A stretch of 64,000 nt of DNA from Strix aluco. Taxonomy: Eukaryota > Chordata > Aves > Strigiformes > Strigidae. This document shows positions 34,012 to 45,900 of the stretch, one piece after another. Position 1 is the first letter of the stretch; each line of letters begins with the position of its first letter. A model generated the notes under the pieces. It saw nothing but the letters and a program-made list of their open reading frames with translations, ran no database searches and was not told where the DNA came from. The position numbers and the translations under genes are program-made. Where the stretch lies: assembly GCF_031877795.1 (NCBI RefSeq), contig NC_133954.1, forward strand, positions 6,787,256 through 6,851,255, given 5' to 3'.

Positions 34012-35726
34012 GGATCAGCCGGATAAGTGGGTTAAGGGAATTGGTTTATCCCATTAGGTTGCACTGCAAAGGCCGCCTGCCCGCGCCCAGCCTCACCGCC
34101 CGGGGCCATGGGGCTCTGCGGGATGGACACGGGGACCAGGCTGGGGTGGGGGGGCCCGTGAGAGGCACCAGCTCCTTCCTGCACCACAACAGCCTCCCCC
34201 AAACCCTCACCACTGGGCTCCTGGCTCCAATCGGGGTCCCAAATGGGTGCCCCTGCGGCCCCATCCTGCCCCACGCGTCCTCCCGCCAGATGCAAACACC
34301 TGCCCCTCGCACAGAGGCCAACCTGGTCCCCAACCGCGCTGGGGAGGGCAGGACAGGGACTGACCCCCCCACCCGTGGGCGCGGGCAGCGGGACTCGGGG
34401 AGGTGCCGTTGGCGATGGGCTCTGGAGTTGCCCGTTTGCCCTAAAACTGGCCCGTCCGCTGCTTCCAGAGGCAGCCGGGCCCCTTCACAAAACCACCCCA
34501 TGGGGGGGATCTGCCTGTCGCCCCCCCAGCCACGTCTCTGCCGCCCTGCACCCCCCAAGCACAGCCCCAGTCCCCCTCTCCCAGGGCAAAGCCAGTGCTC
34601 CCCAGTTTTGGAGGAAAAGGGGGGTTCTCCGGTTAAACCTCCCCACGTGGCCTGGGGAGGGGGGATGGTGTGAGCCCCCCAGCAGCCCCTCACCATGGCC
34701 TCTGGCTGGGACTCCCCAAAATCCCTGGGGGAGGCCTTGGGGGGGCGTCTCTGCTCTCGATGGGGGGTATAATCTCATGCAGGGGAGGGGGCTCACTCCA
34801 GTTCAGAGCTGGGGGGGGTCTAAGTGATGTTTGGGGAGGGGTTGGAGGCAGACACCCACACAGCCCCCCCCGAGCCCCCCCAGCCCTACCTGCGGGTGCC
34901 GGGTGGTGCCGCCTGCGCCAGGCCCAGCGGTGACAGTGTCTGAGGGAGGGACAGGGCCACCGCGTTGGCAAGGCAACAGAGCGATGGCAAAGCGAGGGGG
35001 GGCTGCACCCCCCACATCGCTGCGGAGGGAGGGGGGGGTGCCATTGCAAGCTGGGGAGGGGAAAAGGGAGCTGCAAAATTGAGCGGGGGGGGGGGGATCA
35101 CCATGAAGGGGCAGGGGGGAGCTGTGTATTGTGTGGCCCATCCCCGAGGGGGTGAGTCACTGGCAATGTGTGTGACCCCCCCCACACCCCCCCAAGCTGT
35201 GCCAGGCCCTGCCTGCTCCCACCCCGCACCCTGTGACACCCCAGCCCCAGACCAGGCCAGGAGCCCACGACCTGGCTGGGACAGCCCTGGGGGGCTCTGT
35301 CCCCTGACCGGGGCACACTGGCGTTGTCACCGGTTCATTGCGTTCGGGCAGCGCTAACGGGGGCCCTGCCTGGCTCTGGCCTAACTGGGTCCCCCAAATC
35401 CCCTGCACCCCCTCAGCAGCACCGAGGTGACGTGCTGGGAGCCAACACCCCTGCAGGGTGGGCTGGGAGGTGGCAGCAGGTGACATGTCCCCAAGGACCC
35501 CCCCACCTCCGCTTGGCCCCCCCCTCGGGACCCCCGCCGGCCGCCTCCTGCACTCCCCAGTGGGATGTCCCTGAGGGAGAAAAGTCTGGAGAAGGGAGAT
35601 GAGGGGAGATGGGGGGTCCCCCCCCCCACCCTCCGGGGCTTCTCCTGGGCAGGCTGCAGGCAGGGTCCCCCGGGGGATGCAGCGCTGCGCCCTGGAGCGA
35701 GCAGCACCCCCGGACCGCCCCCGCGC

Positions 35727-35768
35727 CGTGTCCGTGTGTCCGTGTCCGTGTGTCCATGTCCATGTGTC
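35727..35768 (+). repeat. GTGTCC-type short tandem repeat
   Basis: Imperfect 6-base units (gtgtcc, gtgtgtcc, atgtcc) in GC-rich intergenic DNA. Confidence 0.75.
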
Positions 35769-37240
35769 GCACGGTGCCACTAGGTGTCACCAGGAGCCCG
35801 CGGTGCGCAGCGCCCGGGGGAGGGACCGACCTGGAGCATCCTCACTCCTTATCACCCGTGGGATCCGGAGTGACCGGGTGGGATCTGGAGCCCCAAAAGG
35901 ACCCGGAGCACCCCCCACTGCCCCGGGCCAGAGCACCCATGGGAGCCAGCGCAGCCTCACGCCTGGAGCGGCTGGCGGGGTCTGGAGCACCCTCGGCCCT
36001 GGACCACCCATGGGAGCCAGAGCACCCTGGGACCTGGGGTGGCTGGTGGGACCCGGTGCCCCCCTGGTGCAGAAGCTCAGGTGTAACCGCCCCTGCTTGG
36101 GTCCAGGGTTGTTCCCTCCAGCCCTTCCCCTTGGGGCTGCTCGCACCTGCTCAGACCCTCCTGATAAAGGCACCCCCAAAGACCCTACTGAGATTCCCCC
36201 TCCCCAACATCCCCATCACCTTCTCCCCCGTCCCCGCTGTGGACTTGTGCCGTGGGGCACAAACCCCAGGAGCCAGACACCCACCCCCACCCCCCCACCC
36301 CCCCAGCATCAGTGTGAATCAGCAGAGCCGAAATCCCAGTGCAGCCCGGGGCCTGGTGGAGACCTGTCACCCCAAAAGCAAAGTCCAGACCCCGCTGCAG
36401 CCCAGGGCAGAGTCCCAGGGCCACCACCCCGAGCCTTCGCCACGGGGAACAACCCCGCCGCCGCGGGAGGCCGTGTACGGTGCTGCCATAGGAGCTGCTG
36501 TTGTCTCCCAGCCTGCGGCCGGGCTTTGTGACTGGGAAATGGTTTACTAGAGTTAATCAGCTAAGTCATAAAAGCCACCATAAACTGCAAACCTTGAGCT
36601 GTTGGGCTGTGCTCGGCCGGAAAGGGCTGGCCGGGTGTCTGGGCAGAGCGAAGGGAGGATTTCCTCCACCATGGGCCCACTGAGACCCCTGGAAAAGCCT
36701 CAGAGAGGATGAAATTTAGGGGTTCATCCTTTAGGATACTTGGCAAGACAAAAAGCTTCACCCTCCGCTGAGAACAACACTGTTGTAGTACAACACGAAA
36801 CAGCTTTATAAATATTTATAACTGCATCCAGCCCAACAATCTTGACTTTCAGCAGTCAAAAACCCTACATGATTCAATGGATATGGTTGCTTGTCCCATC
36901 CACACAGCGGGGACAAACCCAAGGGTGGCACATGGCAATGTTTTCCAAGGGGTCCCTGCACCCGCTGTCACGTGCAAGGAGACTCGGCGGCAGCTGATCT
37001 GGCAGCAAACAAGCCCCTTCTACACTGGCCAGCACCTTTCTCTTACCGGGGAAGAGCGAGCCATTTGTAACCAGCTCTTTCATTAAAGACATTGCTGGGG
37101 GCATAATGGCTTTATTAAATCTGCCTGAGCTTTCCCTCAGCTGGCAATAATAAAATCCTCCCTGCACTGCCGGGACAGTGACATGCTGGTCAGGTAGCAG
37201 AGTCAGTGCTGGCTGTCCTGGCATGAACCTGCGGGGCTCG

Positions 37241-37400
37241 GGGATGCTTGGGGGTGCTCAGGGATGCTTGGGGCTGCTCAGGGATGTTTGGGGCTGCTCA
37301 GGGATGTTTGGGGGTGCTCAGGGATGCTTGAGGGTACTCAGGGATGTTTGGGGCTGCTCAGGGATGCTTGGGGGTGCTCAGGGATGCTTGGGGGTGCCAC
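37241..37400 (+). repeat. 20-bp minisatellite, eight copies
   Basis: Units start at 37241, 37261, 37281, 37301, 37321, 37341, 37361 and 37381, with consensus gggatgcttggggctgctca. Differences are c/t at position 7 and c/g at position 14, plus single changes. The last unit decays at its 3' end. Confidence 0.95.
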
Positions 37401-38520
37401 AGCTTCCTGCGGATCAGTGAGTTGAAGCAGCTCAGCAGATGCTGCTCCAGCTTTCCGGCTATCAGCCAAGCCTGGCACCCACTTTGGGTTTGTCCTGGGC
37501 TGCCGAGCACCCACAGATTGATAGAAGCATCATGAACTGATAATTGATGGTAAAACCAGCAGTTCCTGTCCTTCCCTGGCTGCTCACTCCCACCCTGGCA
37601 TGGGCAGCTTCCCTTCCCTCCGCCAGAGATTATCAAATTACCATTTTGCTGACCTAACCTCTTTTGGTTTGTTTTTTTTTGTTTTTTTTTTTTTTTTCCC
37701 TTCCTAAATCAAGTTTTTATCGCTAAGAAATGCTAATTTGCAAGATGCCTCCCCGGAGGATTGAAATTCAAGAGCCCAGCTGTGTCGGAGGAGCCGAGCT
37801 GCCGCCTGAAACAACTCCACCCGCTGCGGTTCCCCATGAAATCCCAAACCTGGGGCAAAATTAACAGTTTTTCACTAAATATAAGAAGAAAAAAGAATCA
37901 CGTTGGAAGGTTTTGTGGCTGCCAAGGGAGCGGCTGTGGGGTAGTTTGGGATTAAGCACAAAGTGCCCTGCAGGGTCACGTTGAGAAGGTTGGTCCCCAA
38001 TTCCCTGGGGTTCCGTGAAGGCTGAAAAATGGGTGATTCCCAGCTGGGACAAAGCTCTCCCAGGAACCTGGCACCTTCCCGGGCCGGGGATCGGAGCAGC
38101 CCGGCTGGAAAAGACCCTGGATCTCTTCCAGGCAGCAATTAAGCCACCCTGTCCTCCCCCTCGCCAGGAACACAACTTTGCTGAGCCGGGCGGGCGATAC
38201 GATCAGTGCAGCCAGTGCAAACACTTAATCTCTTTCAGAAGAGGCTGAAGGCACGTTTATGGCGATTTTTTAATAGCAGCTTGGATAAACAGCCGCGATA
38301 TCCCGCACCGGGCTTGCAGGCGATGATTAATGCTCCCAGAGCAGTCACGCTCACTCGCCTCGGGGCTGGGATTGTTTTCAGTTATTAAAGAAGGGGGGGG
38401 AAAAAGGAAATAATGGACTTTGCAATGTTTTATTGGGCTGATGGGTGTGGAGGGAACACGTTGGCCTCTTTGCTCACCCTGTACCGGTGCCCAGCTCAGC
38501 TGGCTGGTGTGGAAGCGGGG

Positions 38521-38600
38521 ATGGAGGGATGAAGGATGAAGAATGAAGGATGAGAGATGAAGAGGGATGAAGGATGAAGGATGAGGGATGAAGGAGGAGA
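38521..38600 (+). repeat. Degenerate GGATGAA tandem repeat
   Basis: About ten imperfect heptamers (ggatgaa, gaatgaa, gagatga) in intergenic DNA. Confidence 0.8.
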
Positions 38601-41600
38601 AATGATTTCTGGCCAGGCTTTTACTTCTTGCCCTGTGGTGCTCCCGGTCATGTGCCTGGCACTGAGCACATCTCCTGCACTGTCGCTGGGGGCTCCCCAG
38701 GGGCTCCCCAGAGGCTGGCTATTGGGGTGTTGCATTTATTTATGACCCTCCCAAGACATGGGCTTCATTTAGGGGCCCTAAGCCGATGGCTGCCTTCAGC
38801 ACCTTGCATTTTTCAGGGCCTTGTGATGTCATAGCGCATCCTCGGGCTGCTGGCACTGGTCCCAGCCAGGGGGATGGAGCCTGAGGAGATCCTACAGTGG
38901 AAACCACATCTCCAGCCCCTTCCCATCCACCACCGAGCCACCCAGTGCTGCCCCGTGCAGCCAGCCCGGCTCACGTGTGTCCCCCACACCCACATCAGGA
39001 CCAGCCTCCCCAGGGTCATAACCCTTGTCCCAGGGCAGGCATGAGCTGGGAAGCTTTTTTTGCAGGGCAGGGTGGAAATAGTGCTGATAAGGAGGGTTTC
39101 TGCTGCGTTCAGCCTCTGGCAAGAGCTGAGTGTGCACTTGTGATAAAGCAGCAAACGCTACTGTGCGGCCGAGGGTGACCTCCCCACAGCCCATTGCACC
39201 CCATCCCCATGCAGAGGGACCATGCCAGGCTTTAAATATATTTTATCTAGGGAAAATCTGGAAACAGCCCTGCAGTGTTGCTAAAAAACCTCAGCAGAGA
39301 TATTTTGCAGTCAGCCAGCAGGACCCCGGAGTGAGGACTCCTGGGTTCCTCTCGCCATTCCAATCCCCAAGCCCCTGTGACATTGGAAGACTGGCCACAG
39401 CACTTATTCTAACAGTTCATAATTATTGTAGCAATCACAGATCTGAAATAAATGGCAAAAATCCCAGTTGCTTGGGGTGTTTCTTTATTTTTTTTTTTAA
39501 AGATCAGAAAAAAGCTATTTGTTTACATGAAAAATTTGGACTGAAGAGGTGGTTTTTCCTCTCTCCCTCACGGCAGCGTCACCGCATCTGGGAAAGCAGC
39601 TTAACGAATTATACGCTATGATAATTGATTGAATTCATCAGTAAATAAAGCAGGAGCCTTTAAACTCGGGGTCTGGAGAGGGAGGAAAAAAATTCTCCAC
39701 CAGTGATTTGTACCAACCAGCACAGGAGCCATCGCGCCCATGAAACCACAGCCATCGGGAAAAGTAACAAAAAAGGCTGCACATCTGATAAAAAAAAGCT
39801 TTTTGAGGTTTAAATCAGGAGGGAGTCCTTTCTCGCCCCTCCAGAAGCTCCTTAGTTGCTCAAACAGAGAGATGGCTAAGACAGGAGTTTTGAAGCACCC
39901 TTTGAGAGATGGGATGGGGAAGCCAAAAATCTAGTTTATAATAAAAGAAGGGAAAAATGGGCTTGAGCATCTGCAGCCAGCGGCTGTAGGGCTGGGATAT
40001 ACCCAGAAAAATCACCAAATCTTCCCAGCACCAGGGCCATCCCCAAATACCTGCTGCTTCACACAACCACCCAAGCTCACCCTCTCCCATCCCGCTATCA
40101 CAGCCATTACCTTGCAGCTCCCCTAAGAAATATTTGCTGTCAAATTCCTTATTTCCTCATTTTGGGGACTCTGGAGCTGGGAGCTGCACCAGTGGGTGCC
40201 CCTGCCAGCACTGCCAGCAGTGGGCAGAGAGATTTACAGGTCTGGCAAGCCAAGGAGCTTATCTAATAAACTGAGAGCAAGTTGTGCTCCTTCACAAGTG
40301 AGGCACCACCATGGTTGCACCCCCCGACGTGCTGCAGTGATGGTCTGGCCACCTCACACGTGTCCATGCACACGCGCTCTAGGGAGGAGGAGGACAACAG
40401 CTCCGTTCAGCTGGTGATGGCGATGCAAGCCGATGGGAAGCATCCTCCCAGCCCAGGGTAGCCGCCGGGGACACCACATCTCGCCCAGCATCTCTCGAGC
40501 CCACGTCCCCGCGAGTCATTTAGCATCCGTCTCCGTGGCAACACATTTTTCACATCCTTAGATACTTCCTGTCCCTCTGGTCTGTGGCGCTGGCAGCCCC
40601 CGGTACCCTGCCTGCTGGGAGCAGATGGGAGTACATCACCCACCCTGGCAACCCTGAGAGGGGTGGAGAGTGGGGACTGGTCCCCCTGCTCTGCAGGGTG
40701 TCCCATAGGTGTCTCTGAGCCCATTCTTGGTGGGTGCTGGGGCACAGCATGGATTTGGGGCAGCACAGAAGCACCAATGGGCATCTTCAAGCTTACAAGC
40801 ATCTCACCTGTCTTCCTGAGCCAACAGCCAGCACCCTCCCACAAGTAGGATGTTTTCCTGTCTGACCCCAGATGGAGCTTTATAGGATGGGATGCCATGA
40901 AGTTGCGGTCATCCTTGGAGATGCAGCCCCTCTTGGAGGGACTGGAGACGCAGTCGAGAGGACCTCTTGCCCAGCACAAAGTCCCACTGCAGCCCCTCTT
41001 GCATCAGCCTTGGAAGATGCTCATGTGGAAAATGATGGAGACCTACCCTTCCCCTGCGGGGTCACCCATCAGAAACACCAACTTTGGGAAAGGCTTCGCT
41101 TGCTGGGATTCCCAGATACCAGCGTTCCACTGAGATTGCAGAGCCCATTTCAGCCACGCCGCTCACCCGAGACCCCCACCGGTACCGGTGCTGGAGGCTG
41201 TGCCACAACACCCTGGAGCCGGGAAAACCCCTCCCCAACACAGCTGGGAACGCAGCTGGCGCACAGGAAATCTCCATTCATTGGCGCTTGGTCACCAGCC
41301 AAATTGGAGCCAAACCAACCACTTTTTTCCAACTTCCCAGTAAATGAGTTTCCAGAGACCTGTGGCTGGTGGGGAAAGGGGTCAGCAAGGGGGGTGCTGG
41401 CTTCGCCCCTGGCTCCATGACGTCCAAGGATCGCAGGCGGTGCCAGTGCTGGTGCACACCCATACAGGCTCGGGGTTGGGGTGATGAAGGTTGTTTGGGT
41501 GCCCACATCAGGTGGTGGGTGGTAGGGCAGGGTGGGAAGCTGTGATTTTTGAAGGGAGGTTTAATAGACATCAGAGGATTGCAGGGTCCAAATCCCTTTT

Positions 41601-42626
41601 CTTTTTTGGAAATGGCTCTGCACACCCTGTAGGATGCCCAGTCCTGGCAGGAGGACTCACCCCTTGCTGAGGGGGCACGCTGTCCCCCCCCCATGCTCTC
41701 CAGAACCCAGCGGGGCCAACAAGTCAAGGGGTTTCTCTCTGTTCCCCCCAAAAAAGCTGTCCCCTCCATGGCCAGTGTCTACTGTGTCCCTAAGGGGTGG
41801 TGGCCCCAACAAGGGGCGATGGGCTCAACCAACCCGGGTCTTTAGCTCAGCCTGGGCACAGTTCCCAGCACTGGGGCCAGGCCCTGGAGGAAAGGGATTT
41901 AGTTAATTAAATAGAAAGAAAAAAAGAAGAAAGGAACTATCAAGCCCACCAACATGGGTCTGGTTTTCATTTTGAAGGAACTTTTTGTTACTTGTTTGTC
42001 ATCAGACTAATTTCTCCAAGTCCAAAACACTTGGTGTGATGTGATGGGAATTCCTTCACAGCCAGCAGAAATATTCCGTTTCTCCGAAAAATTAGGTTAT
42101 GTCAGGAAGGAGGTCACTTTGGCAAGAAACAGCAGGAGATGGACCTTGGCTGCCCTCCAAGTGAGTGCTTTTCCTTCTGTGCTTGCCCTCGTATCCCGCG
42201 GCGGGTGGCCGGGGCGCTGCTGAGGGGCGTTCGCCGCGTGATGCCAGAGTGGGGAGGGGATCTCCTGCCAAGCGCCATGGTCCAGTCGAGCTGGATCCCC
42301 CTGCGCTGAGCCAGGAGGGGACGGGGACCCTGCAAAGATGGAACTGCCTCCCATCCACCCTGTCCACCCCAGCCTTTCTCCTCCTAGATTTTTTTTCCAC
42401 CTTTCCTTCAATTCTTGTCTGTCTCCTTTCCTCCCTTCTGTCCCAGCCCCTTCCCCTTCCCTCCTGGCATGGCCAAGCACCAAAGGGACTTTGTACCCCA
42501 AGGCAGCACTTGCTCCCTGCTCCTTCCCGCAAGCCCGGGAGCCGCCGAAGGGAGAGCAAAATGCTCCGGTCTTATCTGCGAGGGGAGGCAGGCTCGGTGG
42601 GCAGGGTTTGCGCGAAGGCTGCTGGC

Positions 42627-42632
42627 TTATAA
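42627..42632 (+). promoter_or_regulatory. TATA-like box of the ACE promoter
   Basis: The string ggcttataagcag lies 77-82 bases before the ACE ATG, which fits a short 5' UTR. The flanks are GC-rich. The assignment rests on position and motif only. Confidence 0.5.
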
Positions 42633-42708
42633 GCAGCCGGCAGTGGAGGGAAAGCTCTCGCAAGGCACCGACCGGGGCCCCCCCACTCTGTGCACCGCTC
42701 CCGCCGCG

Positions 42709-42918
42709 ATGCCCCCGGCACTGGGGCTGCTGCTGTGGCTGAGCCTGGCAAGTGCCCTTCGGCCCGGCCTTGAGCCCCCCAACCATGACCCCACCGAGGA
42801 AGGGGCCATCCTCTTCGCCAGCGCCTACAACAGCACAGCTGAGCTCGTCCTCTTCGAGAGCGTCTCGGCCAGCTGGAATTACTACACCAACCTGACGACC
42901 GAAAACGCTGCTCTGCAG
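42709..42918 (+). CDS. ACE: ACE exon 1: signal peptide and N-domain start
   Basis: 210 nt, residues 1-70. The ATG follows ccgccgcg, 77 bases after the TATA-like box. Glycosylation sequons at N41 (NST) and N61 (NLT) match conserved N-domain sites; the more N-terminal sequon of mammals is absent (PPNHDP here). Donor ctgcag|gtgggt. Confidence 0.96.
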
Positions 42919-45900
42919 GTGGGTGGCGGGACGGGGGTGATGCCACCGCAGGGGTGTCCCCAGCACCGGGGACCGGGGGGGGCTGGGGCATGGTGGGGAC
43001 ACTTGGTAGGGTCTCCTCGCTCCCCACGGGCTCATTTCTTGGCACCCCAGGATGCCAAACCAGGGCTGGGACTTGTAGCCTGGGAATTATAGGGTTTTGC
43101 CCCAAATTGGTCCTCAGAGAGGCTCTGCCCCGGTGTGACAGCCCTAGTCCTGGAACAGAATCTGGGTTATTTTTAAAGGTGGTTCCCTCCTACCAGCACC
43201 TTCCACTTTCCTCCCCCCCTTTCTGGACCAGGGTCAGGTGTTAAGTGTCCCTGTCCCCGTCCCTGCCTGGTGCCACCATGTCCGGGCACTGTGCCATGTC
43301 GGAGCCCCGCTGCGTCCCGGCGCTGGGGGCTTTTGGGCTGGGGCAGACGCTGGGAGCCCAAAGTGTGCACAAGCAACGGGGTGGCATCGGGACCAAGGCT
43401 GCCACCCCTTGTCCTTGTGTCCCCAGCCCACGGGGGCGAAGCCAGCTTGAGAAAACACTCCAGGCTATGGGGGATTAGACTCCAGCCCAGCTACACGCGG
43501 GCAGAGTGGTGGCAGGGAGCAATGCTGTGTGCATCCCACAGGCATGTGTGTGTTTTGCCGGGGGGTTGCGTGTGTTTGGGCTGGATTTAGCAGTGCAGGG
43601 AGTTCGACAGCTCAAGGGCTGCTCTCAGCCCCTGCCTGGCATGGATCGGGGAATCACGGTGCCTGGGTGGGCTGCAGAGGTTTCCCTGCTCTGGCTGTGC
43701 CCAGGGAGCTGCTGCCTACTCCGGCACCGGGGGGGCACAGCCACGGTGCTGCATGTAGCTCAGAGATAAACCTGCCGCCCCATATAGATGGTGGTGCACA
43801 GGGGTCTGTGCGTTCGGGGACCCCAGCATCACCCCCGCACCCCAAGGGCTGCCACACAGCTCCAAACCTCTCTGGATCCCACGGGGAGGGCGGGGGGGCA
43901 GAGTGTGCCCTGCAGCAGGAAGGAATCACGTTTTCCTGCATGGGGAGGGAAAATCACTGCCAAGTCCGGCCACAGCCAACTTGGCAGGACACCCGAGAGC
44001 ACCCAAGTGCCCCTTCAGCCTTTTTTCGGCGAGCTGACACAATGTCTGGGCAGGTGCCCAGTGTCTGCTGCAGATGTTGCGGTGGGGTCGGGGACCCTGG
44101 GACAGAGCAGGAGCATCCCAGCCACACCGAGTCCGAGGTCTTAACCAGGGAAAGGACCTTGCATGGGCTTTTCTCAAGAGGCATTTCCAGGCCAACTTTC
44201 ATCTTTTCCTGTGTTAATAAATGCCTGAGGATCATGGCCAGGTGCTCCCTGCAATGTCAAAGCTCCCAAGCCAACCCAGTAAGAGGAGGGGATCCGACCC
44301 CTGGGATCACCCCACTGACAGAGTAGCAGGGAGGTGTGCGGTGAGATGGGGCGGCACTGGGTACTAAAGGGTTAATAGGTGGTCAGCACAACCCGAAAGG
44401 CTGAATTTGGGGGATCAGGGGAAGCCTTGGGCCAGGCAAACCCCACACATGTCTATAACACAAGAGAGGCTGAGCCAGGCCACTACAGTGTGGGCAAGCG
44501 CAGGACCTGCCGTGAAAGGTGGCCCTGGGACAAAGTGACACCGGGACAAGTGGTCAGAGGCAGGGCAGCAGCCTCGGCCACACAGGGACGGACAGAGGGA
44601 CGCTGGAATGACAGACAGGGAGCTCGGCCATGGGACAGGGCGGTGTACGGTCTGCTGCCAGCTGAGGCTCTGGGCGAGAGACTGGTGATGGTGTTTGGAG
44701 TCCAGGGGCTGCTCATGGGTGCGAGACTTCTTCAGGTGCTGGGGGTAGAGCAGCCCCAGCACCCTGGGCCTCATCCTGCGCTGCTGAATCTTCACTCTGC
44801 AGCCAGGAGCAGGGAGGGACTGGGGTGGGGGGATTTGGTAGGGAGACTTGGGGGCTGTGTGTGCCCAGGGGCCTCTGAGACCCCCAGAGGGGCACCCCCA
44901 CAGAGAGATCTCCTGGCTGTGGGGGAGAAGGGCCGGGACTGGTGGGTATGGCTGCAGCGAGGGGGTCTCAGGCAGTGCTGCCAGCCTCAGCTCGCTCTGC
45001 CGGAGCTGTCAGGAGAGTTTAGGGTACAATTTGCCTGACCAAACACAGGCGCCTGTTCAAGGAGAAGACGAAACACAGCTGGACTCTGCTTCCTGCAGCT
45101 CCCCTGGCTCTGCAGCGGGGTCTGGAAAGGGGTAAAGATATCCCCCACTTAGTGGGGTGATGTAAGAGCATCTTGCTCCAGTGCAGGGTGTCCATGGGGC
45201 TGGCCCATCCTGGCGTGCCAGAGCATCAGGGACAGAGTGATGCTGTGGGTGCTGGGGTGTCCAAGGAGGTGGTGGGCAGCCCAGGGCACCCGGCACTTTT
45301 GGCATCCCCACTCCCCTGTCCCCCGGCCTCATGGGTGCCTGCCCCGGGCAACCTCCAACGCTGCCACACTGTAACTCCTTTCCCTCCCCACTGCCAGCTG
45401 AGGGAATGTGAAGATTAAAATAAAACAAACCAGGCTTAGAGCCAGGCTAAAAATGCCACGAATAACAGCTAATGAGCTCCATCAATCATGCCGGGACAGC
45501 ACATGGACACAGGCGCTCTGCACCTTCTCACTCCATCCCGCGCATCGCCTGGGCCGGGATATTCTTGAAAAATCAGAGTTTCCTGAAAATACAGCTGACA
45601 CTGGCCAGACTGGGATGTGACTGCCCGCAATACACCCCGTCCCCAAATCGTGGCCGCTGGCCACAGCTCCAGCTGCCTAAATAACCCCCCATGGTGCAGG
45701 CAGCTCTCGGCCATCCCACGGCCCTGGGAAGGGAGGTCGGGGCTGGCAGGAGATGGGTGACACTGAGAGACCCAAACCCAGGGGACGGGTACAAATGGGT
45801 ACCCCTCTGCAAGGTGAAACCCAGATATGGCACTTATAGGGCACGGGCTGCAGACAGCGAAAGAAGAAATGTATAGATCTAGCACGGAGGTAATAGGAAG

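Larger units (their letters stand above)
33421..42560. other. CYB561-ACE intergenic region, no supported gene
   Basis: The part up to about 36500 is very GC-rich with many overlapping ORFs in all frames (up to 313 codons) and long G or C runs; none resembles a known protein and their composition is explained by base bias. The rest is mixed, with the minisatellite at 37241, a T-rich tract near 37670-37700, a GGATGAA-type repeat at 38521 and AT-rich patches. Two minus-strand AATAAA hexamers lie close together (33990-33995 and 34006-34011) without an associated ORF. Confidence 0.65.

Noticed and set aside
35599-36550. Two overlapping plus-strand ORFs of 310 and 313 codons
   Set aside because: They lie in different frames over the same GC-rich DNA, are Pro/Arg/Gly-rich with no recognisable domain, and have no splice or conservation evidence.
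37178-37420. 80-codon ORF of repeated Gly-Cys-Ser-Gly-Met-type units
   Set aside because: It is the translation of the 20-bp minisatellite.
42097-43035. 312-codon ORF antisense to the ACE promoter and exon 1
   Set aside because: Composition-driven; it overlaps the well-supported ACE exon on the other strand and resembles no protein I know.
43529-45038. ORFs of 265 and 219 codons in ACE intron 1
   Set aside because: No family resemblance; the same stretch has comparable ORFs in other frames.
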